From the IMG/VR virus record IMGVR_UViG_3300048996_000041, positions 1-37,077 of that record: 37,077 bases of DNA; one strand, given 5' to 3'. The stretch's first letter is position 1. Each line of letters starts with the position of its first letter. The notes under the pieces were generated by a model, which saw only the letters and a program-made list of their open reading frames with translations, made no database searches and was not told the origin of the DNA. This DNA comes from a virus. The translations under genes and the position numbers were made by a program. Of the stretch, positions 1 to 6,685 are shown in pieces.

Positions 1-414
1 TACCTCGGCGGCTTCCTGTGCCGAGAATGAGGTGTCCTTGCCAAGCTGCAAAGCCTTAACCCGTACCGAGTCCAGCGTCTTACCCGTTGCCCCGGACACA
101 GCCGAGATTGCCGAGATTTGCTTCTCGAACTTGGCCGCCGAGTTGACTGCAATGGCGAATCCAACTGCGATCGCACCCGCTGCTACGGCCGTACCCCGAC
201 TGATGTCCTTGAGAGGAAGCTTGCCCTTGTTGATTCCCTTGGCGAACCCTTCGCCCGCCGCATTGCCTTCAGAAACGAACTTGCCTCGGATATCCCGGAG
301 CCGGCCGTTGGCGTCACGATGCAAGCCAGCGATGTCTCTCCGGGCTGCCGCTACGCCCTTACCGTCATAGTCGACCTCGATGGTTCCGGAGATAGACCCG
401 AGACTGGCACCCAT
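1..414 (-). CDS. Tape measure protein, N-terminal part (runs off the window)
   Basis: The first 138 residues of a long tail protein; the rest lies to the left of base 1. Tape measure proteins fill the tail lumen and set tail length. Visible here are a basic helical N-terminus, a Gly/Ala hydrophobic stretch (about residues 77-92) and the segment KFEKQISAISAVSGATGKTL, typical of tape measure N-termini where a phage-related tail helix begins. The ATG at 414 follows GAAGGG at good spacing and sits 4 bp after the second chaperone frame ends. Position directly after two overlapping chaperone frames is diagnostic. Total length cannot be judged. Confidence 0.88.
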   Translation of the reverse strand, partial: MGASLGSISGTIEVDYDGKGVAAARRDIAGLHRDANGRLRDIRGKFVSEGNAAGEGFAKGINKGKLPLKDISRGTAVAAGAIAVGFAIAVNSAAKFEKQISAISAVSGATGKTLDSVRVKALQLGKDTSFSAQEAAEV

Positions 415-417
415 GGA

Positions 418-759
418 TTATCCCTTCTGGAAACGCGACGCCGGATCGGCGAACATTCCCCTCTCGATGGGTTGCCCCTTGTCCGAAGGCTTGATATCGA
501 GCCACCGATCAAGAACAAGTGTTAGTGCCTTGTCTCGATCGGCGTCTGTCTTGCATTTCTCGGTGTGCTTCTGGATATCAGCTTCTACTGATGCACCGAA
601 CAGCCAGACAGCCCGGTCATACCAGAACCGACTGACGTCACTGATTCGCCTTGGCAGCCTTCCCAGAACGAGTTCGCTTGGCCGCATGTTGTACGTCTTC
701 GAGAGGAGCCAGACCTGCCACAGCTCCTGCGGATTCTCGACGAAATCGCTCGGCATCAC
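418..759 (-). CDS. Tail assembly chaperone, downstream frame (expected as frameshift product)
   Basis: This frame encodes a domain beginning around PQELWQVWLLSKTYNM and continuing through a second helical part rich in W/F/R. It resembles the second (T-like) segment of actinophage tail assembly chaperones, which hold the tape measure during tail assembly. No convincing ribosome site precedes the GTG/ATG at 759/756, and the frame overlaps the previous gene by 122 nt, so it is more likely translated as a C-terminal extension by frameshifting. Relative to the upstream gene it lies in the +1 (equivalently -2) frame, and it is open from about 820 down. The exact junction is inferred, not seen. Confidence 0.75.
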   Translation of the reverse strand: MMPSDFVENPQELWQVWLLSKTYNMRPSELVLGRLPRRISDVSRFWYDRAVWLFGASVEADIQKHTEKCKTDADRDKALTLVLDRWLDIKPSDKGQPIERGMFADPASRFQKG

Positions 760-1228
760 GCGTACCGGCCATCCCGTATTGGAAGATGAATAGCTTGTCC
801 TGAAAATCGATCTGGTCGGTATAGACTACTCCGGCCTCACGGTCTTCCGACTTGATATCCACCTGCTCGTCGTCCTTGATGACGTAGTGAATGGCCACCC
901 TCGGTTCAACCACGATCTGTGGGAGCAACTGGTCAGCCATCCGGATGATGTCCCGGAGTGCCTTGGGGTCCTTCATCACCGACAAGGCATCAACCTCGGG
1001 ACTATCCGCCTTACCCTTACCCCCCTTGACCCGACGAATGTGCTTCGAATCCACGATGGATGTCAGAGAGTCCAGGTTCAAAAGCTGACCAGACATCATC
1101 AGGCCCTCGAGCCCAGGACGTCGCGCACGGCATGTCTGACCAGATGGGCAGGTGATGGTTTCGATCTCGTCCTGTGTGGAGCCAGTGGCCCAGACATCGT
1201 TGATCGGAGTTTCATTGATGGGCGGCAT
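638..1228 (-). CDS. Tail assembly chaperone, upstream frame
   Basis: A 196-residue protein in the G-like position, two genes after the major tail protein and before the tape measure. The start at 1228 is chosen because AAGGAGAG lies 7 bases upstream; an in-frame start at 1297 has no such site and would run into the previous gene. Residues near the end (KLFIFQYGMAGTRDAERFRR, then an Ala-rich tail ending KAAKANQ) overlap the second frame. Such pairs produce a short protein and a longer frameshifted one in a fixed ratio. Function is assigned from position and overlap more than from sequence. Confidence 0.75.
   Translation of the reverse strand: MPPINETPINDVWATGSTQDEIETITCPSGQTCRARRPGLEGLMMSGQLLNLDSLTSIVDSKHIRRVKGGKGKADSPEVDALSVMKDPKALRDIIRMADQLLPQIVVEPRVAIHYVIKDDEQVDIKSEDREAGVVYTDQIDFQDKLFIFQYGMAGTRDAERFRRESAGAVAGLAPLEDVQHAAKRTRSGKAAKANQ
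740..745 (-). promoter_or_regulatory. Candidate +1 ribosomal frameshift site, UUU CGU
   Basis: Inside the overlap of the two chaperone frames the zero frame reads CGA UUU CGU CGA. A P-site Phe tRNA slipping from UUU to UUC would move the ribosome +1, joining ...AERF to VENPQEL... UUU CGU is the core of the influenza A PA-X +1 shift site (established knowledge). The frame relation fits +1, but other positions in the 122-nt overlap are possible. Confidence 0.4.
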
Positions 1229-1268
1229 CGTGTGCTCTCCTTGATAGGGCCCAGTACTACTTGGACAG

Positions 1269-1658
1269 TTACGCCGGAAGAGGTCCGACGATGTCAACCG
1301 TCATCGTGGTGAGCGTGCCACCATGAGTCAGGTTGATGAATCCCGTGGAATCACGGAACCGTGACGAGTTGTCGATGATCACCGTGGACTCCGCGTTGGC
1401 ACCCATGAAGGTGCCTCCCGTGGTCACCGCGTCGGCCCAGCCGCCGGCCAATACAGCACCGGACGGAGCAGCAGCAGCGGACACCTGATCCACGATCTTA
1501 TTGAGGCCGGAGGCCTGGGTGGTGGCGCCATTCTTGTAATGCAGGATGTACCGAGCATTCGGCGCGGCACTGAACTTGTCAGTAGCCGTGCACGCGTTAT
1601 ACACCGGAGCACTACCCGAAAGGCCTGGCTTGCGAACCTGTGCAGTGAAGTCAGTCAT
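1269..1658 (-). CDS. Tail-region structural protein of unknown role
   Basis: A 129-residue protein between the major tail protein and the chaperones. It is rich in Ala, Gly, Thr and Ser with alternating hydrophobic residues, consistent with a small all-beta (Ig-like or decoration-type) fold, and has no catalytic motif. The ATG at 1658 has GAGGGACTG just upstream and lies 10 bp after the major tail protein stop. It could be a minor tail subunit or tail decoration protein. I do not recognise the family. Confidence 0.65.
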   Translation of the reverse strand: MTDFTAQVRKPGLSGSAPVYNACTATDKFSAAPNARYILHYKNGATTQASGLNKIVDQVSAAAAPSGAVLAGGWADAVTTGGTFMGANAESTVIIDNSSRFRDSTGFINLTHGGTLTTMTVDIVGPLPA

Positions 1659-1668
1659 CAGTCCCTCA

Positions 1669-2223
1669 TCACACGATCGCTGCAGCGGTCTCGTTCTGGA
1701 TGAAGTCGTAGACGTCACCCACGGTGGCCACCACACTGGACGGCAGGCCAGTACCCGAAGCGCCGGGGATCATGAACTCCCCGTCCTTCAGCTCGCCCTT
1801 CAGGTCGCCGGTGATCTTGGCCTTGTAGATCACCGTGTGGAAGTCACCACCCGAATCGCTGATGGCTCGACCCTCGACCTTGAAATACGGCCGCTGGTGG
1901 TTGATGTTCTTCTTGTACGTCTTCACCTGGTTGGGAGTGACGCCGGTCGTGTTGACCGTTCCCCCAGCCATGGCAGCGTACGCCTCGAACGAGATGCCGC
2001 CGGATTCCAGTTCGAAATCCACCTGAGCACCCTGGCCGTGGGTGGCCTGGAGCTGGTCGTCTCCACGGAGCTCGCTGAACTCTTCCTTCTCCGTGAACGT
2101 CATGGTCTGCGCATTCGGCAGCTTGATGCTGGCTCCGACATACGCGGTTGCGGCTGCCGTGGTGAACGGCGTGAGCTTGATCTCACGCAGTCCGTACGGA
2201 AGCGGGATTGTGTCGAGAGGCAT
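1669..2223 (-). CDS. Major tail protein
   Basis: A 184-residue protein forming the tail tube. The pattern fits phage tube proteins: an N-terminal beta segment, a loop with ELRGDDQLQATHGQGAQVDF (the common small-residue/charged loop before a long beta strand), EAYAAMAGGTV, then YFKVEGRAI and VIYKAKITGDLKGELKDGEF in the second half. AGGAGG lies 6 bases before the ATG at 2223. The first 41 nt overlap the end of the Com-like gene. Order (tail terminator, two small genes, this, chaperones, tape measure) agrees. Confidence 0.85.
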   Translation of the reverse strand: MPLDTIPLPYGLREIKLTPFTTAAATAYVGASIKLPNAQTMTFTEKEEFSELRGDDQLQATHGQGAQVDFELESGGISFEAYAAMAGGTVNTTGVTPNQVKTYKKNINHQRPYFKVEGRAISDSGGDFHTVIYKAKITGDLKGELKDGEFMIPGASGTGLPSSVVATVGDVYDFIQNETAAAIV

Positions 2224-2422
2224 TCGTTCCTCCTGTCCTGGGTTGCCTGAATCGCCTGGTGTCTATGAGAACACCAGTGTCAGTGCGAAAGACGTGGAGA
2301 ACCACGACATCCACACTGGCTCCACACGCTCGGCGTGGACACTTGAATTCAACGTGCCCTTCATCGGTTGACGCCTTGGTAAGCTCACCGTGCTTCTTGA
2401 AGGAACACCTGAGCTCCACCAT
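2183..2422 (-). CDS. Com-like small zinc-binding protein
   Basis: A 79-residue protein with Cys near the N-terminus (MVELRCSFKKHGEL) and a KCPRRACG knuckle, followed by VVVLHVF. This resembles the short Com/zinc-ribbon proteins found in many actinophages; phage Mu Com is a zinc-finger translational activator of mom (established for Mu; transfer of that role here is not supported). The start at 2422 is 4 bp after the preceding stop, with GGTTAGGGG upstream. Its 3' end overlaps the major tail protein start by 41 nt, so it could influence translation of that gene; this is inference. Confidence 0.6.
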   Translation of the reverse strand: MVELRCSFKKHGELTKASTDEGHVEFKCPRRACGASVDVVVLHVFRTDTGVLIDTRRFRQPRTGGTNASRHNPASVRTA

Positions 2423-2426
2423 GCCC

Positions 2427-2972
2427 CTAACCGGTCGTGGCCGTTGATCCCCCAGGGCCCCCGGTGGAGCCACCTGAGGTGGCCGTAGAGCCCCCAACGG
2501 TGCCCGGGGCACTGGATGGACCGTCCATGACCCCTGGGGGCGCTGACGACCCGCTGGAGGCGTCCTCGGTCACCTGGTCGGTCTGCTCCGGCGTGGCAAG
2601 CCGGGCGAGGTCGTCCTCTTCCAGCCGAGCCAGCAGCTCAGCCTTCTTGCCGGTTCGATCCAGCTCCCTGGAGTCCAGCTCGGTGCGCATGTCCTCGGCC
2701 GTCATATCGGCGTACTCCGATACTGGCTTCGCATCATCCGAGGAGTCCGCCGGCTGGCCTGATCGACCCACCAAACGCATGTCCGGATCGGCAGCGATCA
2801 GAGGCCACTGCTCGTCAGTGAATGCCGACTGAGCAACCAGGTGTCCGTTGCCGGCATTCCAGATCACTTCCTCCGCGTCCGGGAATCCGGCACCAGCCCA
2901 GTCTTGCTTGGTGATCGTACGGACCTCGAACGGGAATGGCTCCCGCCCCCCGGGTGTCCACTTCACAAACAT
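2427..2972 (-). CDS. SAP-domain protein with Gly/Ser/Thr-rich tail
   Basis: A 181-residue protein. Residues about 93-119 (MTAEDMRTELDSRELDRTGK and the following Leu-rich helix) match an SAP helix-extended-helix motif, usually a nucleic-acid-binding element but common in small phage structural proteins. After residue 140 the chain is disordered and nearly periodic in GGST, GPS and TATSG. The N-terminal 70 residues (WTPGGREPFPFEV...) form a separate small domain. AAGAGG precedes the ATG at 2972. It lies between tail terminator and tail tube genes. Role unknown. Confidence 0.7.
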   Translation of the reverse strand: MFVKWTPGGREPFPFEVRTITKQDWAGAGFPDAEEVIWNAGNGHLVAQSAFTDEQWPLIAADPDMRLVGRSGQPADSSDDAKPVSEYADMTAEDMRTELDSRELDRTGKKAELLARLEEDDLARLATPEQTDQVTEDASSGSSAPPGVMDGPSSAPGTVGGSTATSGGSTGGPGGSTATTG

Positions 2973-2984
2973 GGTTCCTCTTTC

Positions 2985-3374
2985 CTACACCCCGGAAGCA
3001 ACCAGGGTGAAGTTCGATTGGCGGGTGATGGTGTCGTTGCCATCGTCTGGCAAGTCATCTGATTCGCCGGTCCACTTGACTTCGGTGATCCAGCCTGTCT
3101 CGGTTTGCACACCAGCCACTGCTTCGAGCACCGTACGAAGCCGGAGGTTGATGGCATCGATCACCGAAGCGTTACCGGGATCGTGATGTGTCCAGGCCGT
3201 CAGCAACCGCTTGTTAACTACCGACAGACCAGGAACGGTTGCTCCCCATCGCAAGACCATGAACGGTCGAGCCGAAGGGCTGTCGATGTCCCCGGAGATC
3301 AATGAATCCACGTTGATCCCCAAGGCAATCAACTGGGCATCGGCAACGATCAGTCCAGCAATATAGGCGCGCAT
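2985..3374 (-). CDS. Tail terminator-like protein
   Basis: A 129-residue protein in the position of the tail terminator, which caps the tail tube and joins it to the head. The sequence has the expected mix: N-terminal helix, a central strand FMVLRWGATVPG, a helix after DPGNASVIDAINLRLRTVLE, and C-terminal strands. The start at 3374 overlaps the previous stop as TGATG, which favours it over the longer in-frame start at 3488. Identification rests mainly on position and size. Confidence 0.62.
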   Translation of the reverse strand: MRAYIAGLIVADAQLIALGINVDSLISGDIDSPSARPFMVLRWGATVPGLSVVNKRLLTAWTHHDPGNASVIDAINLRLRTVLEAVAGVQTETGWITEVKWTGESDDLPDDGNDTITRQSNFTLVASGV

Positions 3375-3736
3375 CACTTCCCCAATCGCTGAAGAGCCGT
3401 CGCCAGCAGTGAAGCCAATTCCGGGGCCGTTGTCTGCATGGTGGGTGCGATGATGGCGTATCGGCCGGACCAACGAACCTCGAGCCATAGTCCATACGGC
3501 ATCGAGTGGTAAAGAACCAGCGTGTGGCGGACATTGGGAATGTGGACCGCCTTAACCTTCAATCCATTTCTGGCATTTGCGGTCTGGTCCTGCCATGGTG
3601 CGTTCTGACGCATTTCGCTTTCGGCCCGGGTAGCGAAGTATTCGAAGACAGCCGTGATGATATCGTCTACTTCGGATTCCAAGCCGCGAAGCCGGGGAGT
3701 CAGGGTATCCCGGGTGAACAGATCTCCGCTACCCAT
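3374..3736 (-). CDS. HK97 gp10-like tail completion / connector protein
   Basis: A 120-residue protein with the HK97 gp10 signature: an N-terminal helix ending in EMRQNAPWQDQTANARNGL (the conserved 'A P..tG..r..l' region), then VHIPNVRHTLVLYHSMPYG with LWLEVRWSGRYAIIAP, as in gp10-like proteins where a Y/W-rich strand pair follows. These proteins act at the head-tail joint. The start at 3736 overlaps the preceding gene by 8 nt and has only GAGGCTC upstream, so translation is probably coupled. Confidence 0.78.
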   Translation of the reverse strand: MGSGDLFTRDTLTPRLRGLESEVDDIITAVFEYFATRAESEMRQNAPWQDQTANARNGLKVKAVHIPNVRHTLVLYHSMPYGLWLEVRWSGRYAIIAPTMQTTAPELASLLATALQRLGK

Positions 3737-4106
3737 GAGCCTCGATCATCGCCTTGACTTCGTACCCGTGTCCGGGTGCCATCTCAATGACTGTGTACTT
3801 CTTGCCCCCAGCCAACCACCAATCATCTCTGGCCACAACCGCATCATGCCGGCCAAGAAGCATGTAGTCGGCAATCCGCTCCACACCAGCGGACACGATG
3901 GTTGGCTTCTGACCGTCGATCAGAGGTATCAGCTTGAACGTCTGGGCAGCCCGGGGCGGTTGATTGACCATCTTGGAGCTGCCATCCGGCTGCCGTGTCT
4001 TGACAGCCGGAGTGAGGATGATCGACGTGGGGTCATTGAGGATGTATTGCCAGGTCAGTTCTCGGTTTATGTCCACTGACGACGTACCCTCAGGAACGAG
4101 GGGCAT
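3729..4106 (-). CDS. Head closure / head-tail connector protein
   Basis: A 125-residue protein, mostly beta, ending YTVIEMAPGHGYEVKAMIEA. The strand order and the VARDDWWLAGGKKYTV segment fit head-closure (gp16/gp7-like) proteins that plug the connector once DNA is packaged. TAGGAGGTG lies 6 bases before the ATG at 4106, one of the best ribosome sites in the cluster. It is separated from the adaptor gene by three collagen-like genes, an unusual insertion. Confidence 0.62.
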   Translation of the reverse strand: MPLVPEGTSSVDINRELTWQYILNDPTSIILTPAVKTRQPDGSSKMVNQPPRAAQTFKLIPLIDGQKPTIVSAGVERIADYMLLGRHDAVVARDDWWLAGGKKYTVIEMAPGHGYEVKAMIEAHG

Positions 4107-4116
4107 GTGACACCTC

Positions 4117-4593
4117 CTATGTGGTTGCTATCAACTTGGCGCCACCACGAAGGGTCACAGTCGTACCGGCCACCCGAATGCCGGTGATGGTCAGATTGCC
4201 CACAGTGGACACAACCAGGATGCCGGACATCCGCACCACCAGTGTGGTGGCTGCCGACGTGGCTGATGGAGCGTTGAACGCCAGCTGAGCCTGTGCAGCA
4301 ACCGCAGCCGCCACGTACCGCGTCGTGTTCCAAGATGATCCAGCGCCAGGCGTTGTGCTGAATGTGGGGGTGACGGTGAACGTCGGAGTAGTTCCGACAT
4401 TGACCACATCGAACTCAGCTTCGAAGATGTATTTACCAGCCGGTACCGAGCTGATCACTACTACGGCCGTGCCTGGTGTGGTGGCTATTGCAACGCCGGC
4501 TGCAACTGTCGACTTTGAATACACTTCCTGTGGTCCTGGTGTCCCCTGTGCGCCGGCCGGTCCCTTGATGTTTGCTACGAGGTTCCAGCCCAT
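4117..4593 (-). CDS. Short collagen-stalk protein with C-terminal beta domain
   Basis: A 158-residue protein. Residues 1-22 start MGWNLVANIKGPAGAQGTPG, a very short collagen-like Gly-X-Y run, followed by about 130 residues rich in Val, Thr and Ala that look like a beta sandwich. It shares the opening (W..V.NIKGP) with the next gene upstream, so the two are related. Proteins of this type form trimeric fibres or head decorations on phages; that it is in the virion is inferred from location. Confidence 0.65.
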   Translation of the reverse strand: MGWNLVANIKGPAGAQGTPGPQEVYSKSTVAAGVAIATTPGTAVVVISSVPAGKYIFEAEFDVVNVGTTPTFTVTPTFSTTPGAGSSWNTTRYVAAAVAAQAQLAFNAPSATSAATTLVVRMSGILVVSTVGNLTITGIRVAGTTVTLRGGAKLIATT

Positions 4594-4595
4594 GA

Positions 4596-4835
4596 TCAGG
4601 TCAGTTCGTAGACGTCGCCATTGGCCGTATTCAGGTAGAAGTCACCTACGGCTGATCCCCCGATTGATCCTGGGGCACCTGACCCCTGGAACCACCGAGA
4701 TCCTCGAGCACCGGCAGACCCATTGGTACCCGGAGTACCTGTTGTTCCTGGGTTCCCCTGGGGACCCTGGGGGCCTGGATCACCGGTATCTCCCTTGGGG
4801 CCCTTGATGTTTCCTACTGTTCCCCATCCAGGCAT
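4596..4835 (-). CDS. Collagen-like virion protein
   Basis: A 79-residue protein beginning MPGWGTVGNIKGPKGDTGDP and continuing with about a dozen Gly-X-Y triplets, ending in a short non-collagen cap (YLNTANGDVYELT). The cap resembles the end of the next gene (DAVSGDVYVYEGE), suggesting a shared trimerisation or assembly element. It lies 2 bp from both neighbours, so all three collagen-like genes are one translational unit. Probably a head fibre or tail-side fibre piece. Confidence 0.68.
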   Translation of the reverse strand: MPGWGTVGNIKGPKGDTGDPGPQGPQGNPGTTGTPGTNGSAGARGSRWFQGSGAPGSIGGSAVGDFYLNTANGDVYELT

Positions 4836-4837
4836 GG

Positions 4838-5263
4838 CTACTCCCCTTCGTACACGTAGACATCCCCGGACACCGCATCAATGAAGACGCTCACTCCAGG
4901 AATGATCGTGGTGGGCGGAGCAGAACCGGCTGTTACCGAATCGCCTTTGTCGCCCTTCGGTCCGGGGATACCCTCCCCGGGTGATGGTGCCGGAGATGGT
5001 TCCCCGGGATCGGCAGGAATGACGTAAGCGAACCGGACTCCTTGAACTTCGATGTCATAGGAACCCGGAGCAGCGAAGAATTGTACCTGACCACTCGAAT
5101 CGGTACACAGGGACGCGGGGCTACATGGCAATGATTCACCCGCATGAGGATAGACAGGTGCCGGATGATCAGTACCAGAATGGAAGATCTTTACTGGAAG
5201 TCCGGAAGCGACGCGTCCACTTGGGTACCAGAAAGGTTCAGGTCCGAACTTCTTACGAGTCAC
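4838..5263 (-). CDS. Structural protein with beta N-terminus and collagen segment
   Basis: A 141-residue protein. Residues 1-85 look like a small beta domain: LCTDSSGQVQFFAAPGSYDI, a surface fold seen in phage fibre proteins. A Pro-rich linker follows, then GIPGPKGDKGDS and a cap ending SGDVYVYEGE. The start at 5263 overlaps the stop of the lectin/adaptor gene by 4 nt (ATGA). It may bind host surface glycans or polymerise with the two smaller collagen-like proteins; neither is shown. Confidence 0.65.
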   Translation of the reverse strand: MTRKKFGPEPFWYPSGRVASGLPVKIFHSGTDHPAPVYPHAGESLPCSPASLCTDSSGQVQFFAAPGSYDIEVQGVRFAYVIPADPGEPSPAPSPGEGIPGPKGDKGDSVTAGSAPPTTIIPGVSVFIDAVSGDVYVYEGE

Positions 5264-6204
5264 ACCCTCTCAGATCCGACGACATAGGTGCGCGCCACCA
5301 CTGGCGTGTCCTGATCGCCTTCATCTTCAAACAACGCGGCCATCTTCAACGCATTGTCCTGGAGCTGGCTGAGCCGACGAGAAGACCCCGATTCAGTCAT
5401 ATCCACAAGCGACGATGCGGAAGCTGCCTTGCTCCTCCACACCGATGCCGCTGCCCGGTTGACCGACCCCTCAGCAATCAGAAGCGCGGCCAGCATGGCG
5501 TTGGTGTACGGCTCCGCGTCTGTCGGTTCGTTGATGGCCTTGCGAAGAGCGATGATCTGCTCGTCCGTGCTGACCACCGGCACAATGTCCGGCAGCGCCG
5601 GTACGTCGTACACACTGAGGTTGTCGCCGTAGAACGGAGGTGCCTGGGGAGTACCGAACGCGTTGCCCCAACGCAACCGTCCACCTGGGACTGGTCCAGC
5701 CAGTACAGCCGACACCTGGTCAGTGACCGTGGCCGAGTCACCCAGGTACGCGTACACATTGTACTGAGACCCATTCACCACCAGATCGAATCGGTAGTGT
5801 TCACCCGCCACGAGGGGTATCGTGCCGGTGGCCTGGGTCACGCCATTCTTGTCGATGATCCGGATGAGTCTAGTTGACGTCAGAGCAACACCCCAAGACA
5901 GCAAGGTCTCACCCGCGTTAACCACCTGAATCAACGACTGCTGACCGGTCGCCACGAAACCCGTGAAGATCTCGTAGGACCGGATGGCGTACGCGTACAG
6001 GTCGGCAACCGAGAAGATCCACGTCCCATAGTTCACCGACGTGTCTAGTTGTGCGAACCGGATGGCCGGCGAATCCACAGAGACCGGTTCGATGGTCGGA
6101 GTGGTTCCGGTGATGAAGCTGGGTGCTGTGTCGCCCGGTCCGGCTGATCCCGTGGTCAAGTTGCCAGACAGACCGTCACCAGACCAACTGATCAACTTGG
6201 ACAT
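5260..6204 (-). CDS. Head-tail adaptor fused to an N-terminal lectin-like domain
   Basis: A 314-residue protein of two parts. Residues 1-200 look like a LamG/concanavalin-type beta sandwich: a strand-rich chain with EHYRFDLVVNGSQYNVYAYL and a closing FYGDNLSVYDV, like laminin-G folds. Residues 214-293 match the actinophage head-tail adaptor: EQIIALRKAINEPTDAEPYT, AAASVWRSKAASASSLVDMT, then SGSSRRLSQLQDNALKMA. Adaptors sit on the portal ring; the family is normally 110-170 residues without the lectin. AAGGAGGTCCC precedes the ATG at 6204. Domain assignment is by eye; the adaptor half is the surer one. Confidence 0.75.
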   Translation of the reverse strand: MSKLISWSGDGLSGNLTTGSAGPGDTAPSFITGTTPTIEPVSVDSPAIRFAQLDTSVNYGTWIFSVADLYAYAIRSYEIFTGFVATGQQSLIQVVNAGETLLSWGVALTSTRLIRIIDKNGVTQATGTIPLVAGEHYRFDLVVNGSQYNVYAYLGDSATVTDQVSAVLAGPVPGGRLRWGNAFGTPQAPPFYGDNLSVYDVPALPDIVPVVSTDEQIIALRKAINEPTDAEPYTNAMLAALLIAEGSVNRAAASVWRSKAASASSLVDMTESGSSRRLSQLQDNALKMAALFEDEGDQDTPVVARTYVVGSERV

Positions 6205-6232
6205 GGGACCTCCTTAATCGGTAACGGTCCTA

Positions 6233-6273
6233 CGGGGGGTGTGGAGCACTGGCCACAATGCACACACCCCCCG
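6233..6273 (-). terminator. Strong hairpin between capsid-side genes
   Basis: An 11-bp perfect inverted repeat (CGGGGGGTGTG at 6233-6243 against CACACCCCCCG at 6263-6273) with a 19-nt loop lies just upstream of the adaptor gene. No T-run follows on either strand, so it is more likely an RNA-stability or processing element or an attenuator than a classic terminator. Confidence 0.45.
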
Positions 6274-6285
6274 AAGGGGTCCGTG

Positions 6286-6615
6286 TTACGCCGGGTTCTG
6301 CGTGTCGTCCGCTTCGAGGGCGGCCACCAGGTCAGCCTTCACGCCGGAGGACGGTTCGATCTTGTCGATGTCCTCGCGCTCAGCGTTCCGGAGCCGGATC
6401 TCTTCCTCGAGCTCGGCGACCTTCCACTTGGTGTACGGCTCATCGGTCTGATCGACCGTGATTGCCGGTGCCTCCACACGGGCGAGGTCGGGATCCTTGA
6501 GCGAGGCGTGGAACGTGTCCAGATCCGCCAGCTCAGACTCCCGACCCCGGGAGAGCATGTACTCGCGGTCCTCCTTGGACAGAGGCCACTGGGTCGTGTC
6601 AATCGTTCGAGACAT
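6286..6615 (-). CDS. Small SAP/Rho-N-like capsid-cluster protein
   Basis: A 109-residue acidic protein directly after the major capsid gene in transcription order. Its C-terminal part (WKVAELEEEIRLRNAERED, then SGVKADLVAALEAD) is an SAP or Rho-N-like helix pair; this arrangement is common in actinophages at exactly this place. The N-terminal half is charged and helical. AAGGAGGA lies 7 bases before the ATG at 6615. It resembles the end of the 2427-2972 product in domain type, not in detail. Role unknown. Confidence 0.7.
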   Translation of the reverse strand: MSRTIDTTQWPLSKEDREYMLSRGRESELADLDTFHASLKDPDLARVEAPAITVDQTDEPYTKWKVAELEEEIRLRNAEREDIDKIEPSSGVKADLVAALEADDTQNPA

Positions 6616-6643
6616 GGGTGATCCTCCTTCTACGTGTGGGTGG

Positions 6644-6679
6644 GGGCTGGCCTGACCTCACCCGAAATCAGGCCAGCCC
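6644..6679 (-). terminator. Perfect 12-bp hairpin after the major capsid gene
   Basis: GGGCTGGCCTGA at 6644-6655 pairs exactly with TCAGGCCAGCCC at 6668-6679 across a 12-nt loop, 7 bp beyond the capsid stop. There is no T-tract, so partial termination or protection of the abundant capsid mRNA 3' end is more likely than full termination; genes continue downstream. Confidence 0.6.
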
Positions 6680-6685
6680 ATACCG

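Noticed and set aside
1546-2250. Long plus-strand open frame (234 codons) across the major tail protein
   Set aside because: Antisense shadow of a well-supported structural gene; its sequence is Arg/His/Leu-rich with no domain and no ribosome site.
5868-6052. TCTAGTTG words as scattered copies of the array core
   Set aside because: They are in coding sequence, lack the 19-bp register, and similar words also occur at 12192 and 23869 by apparent chance.
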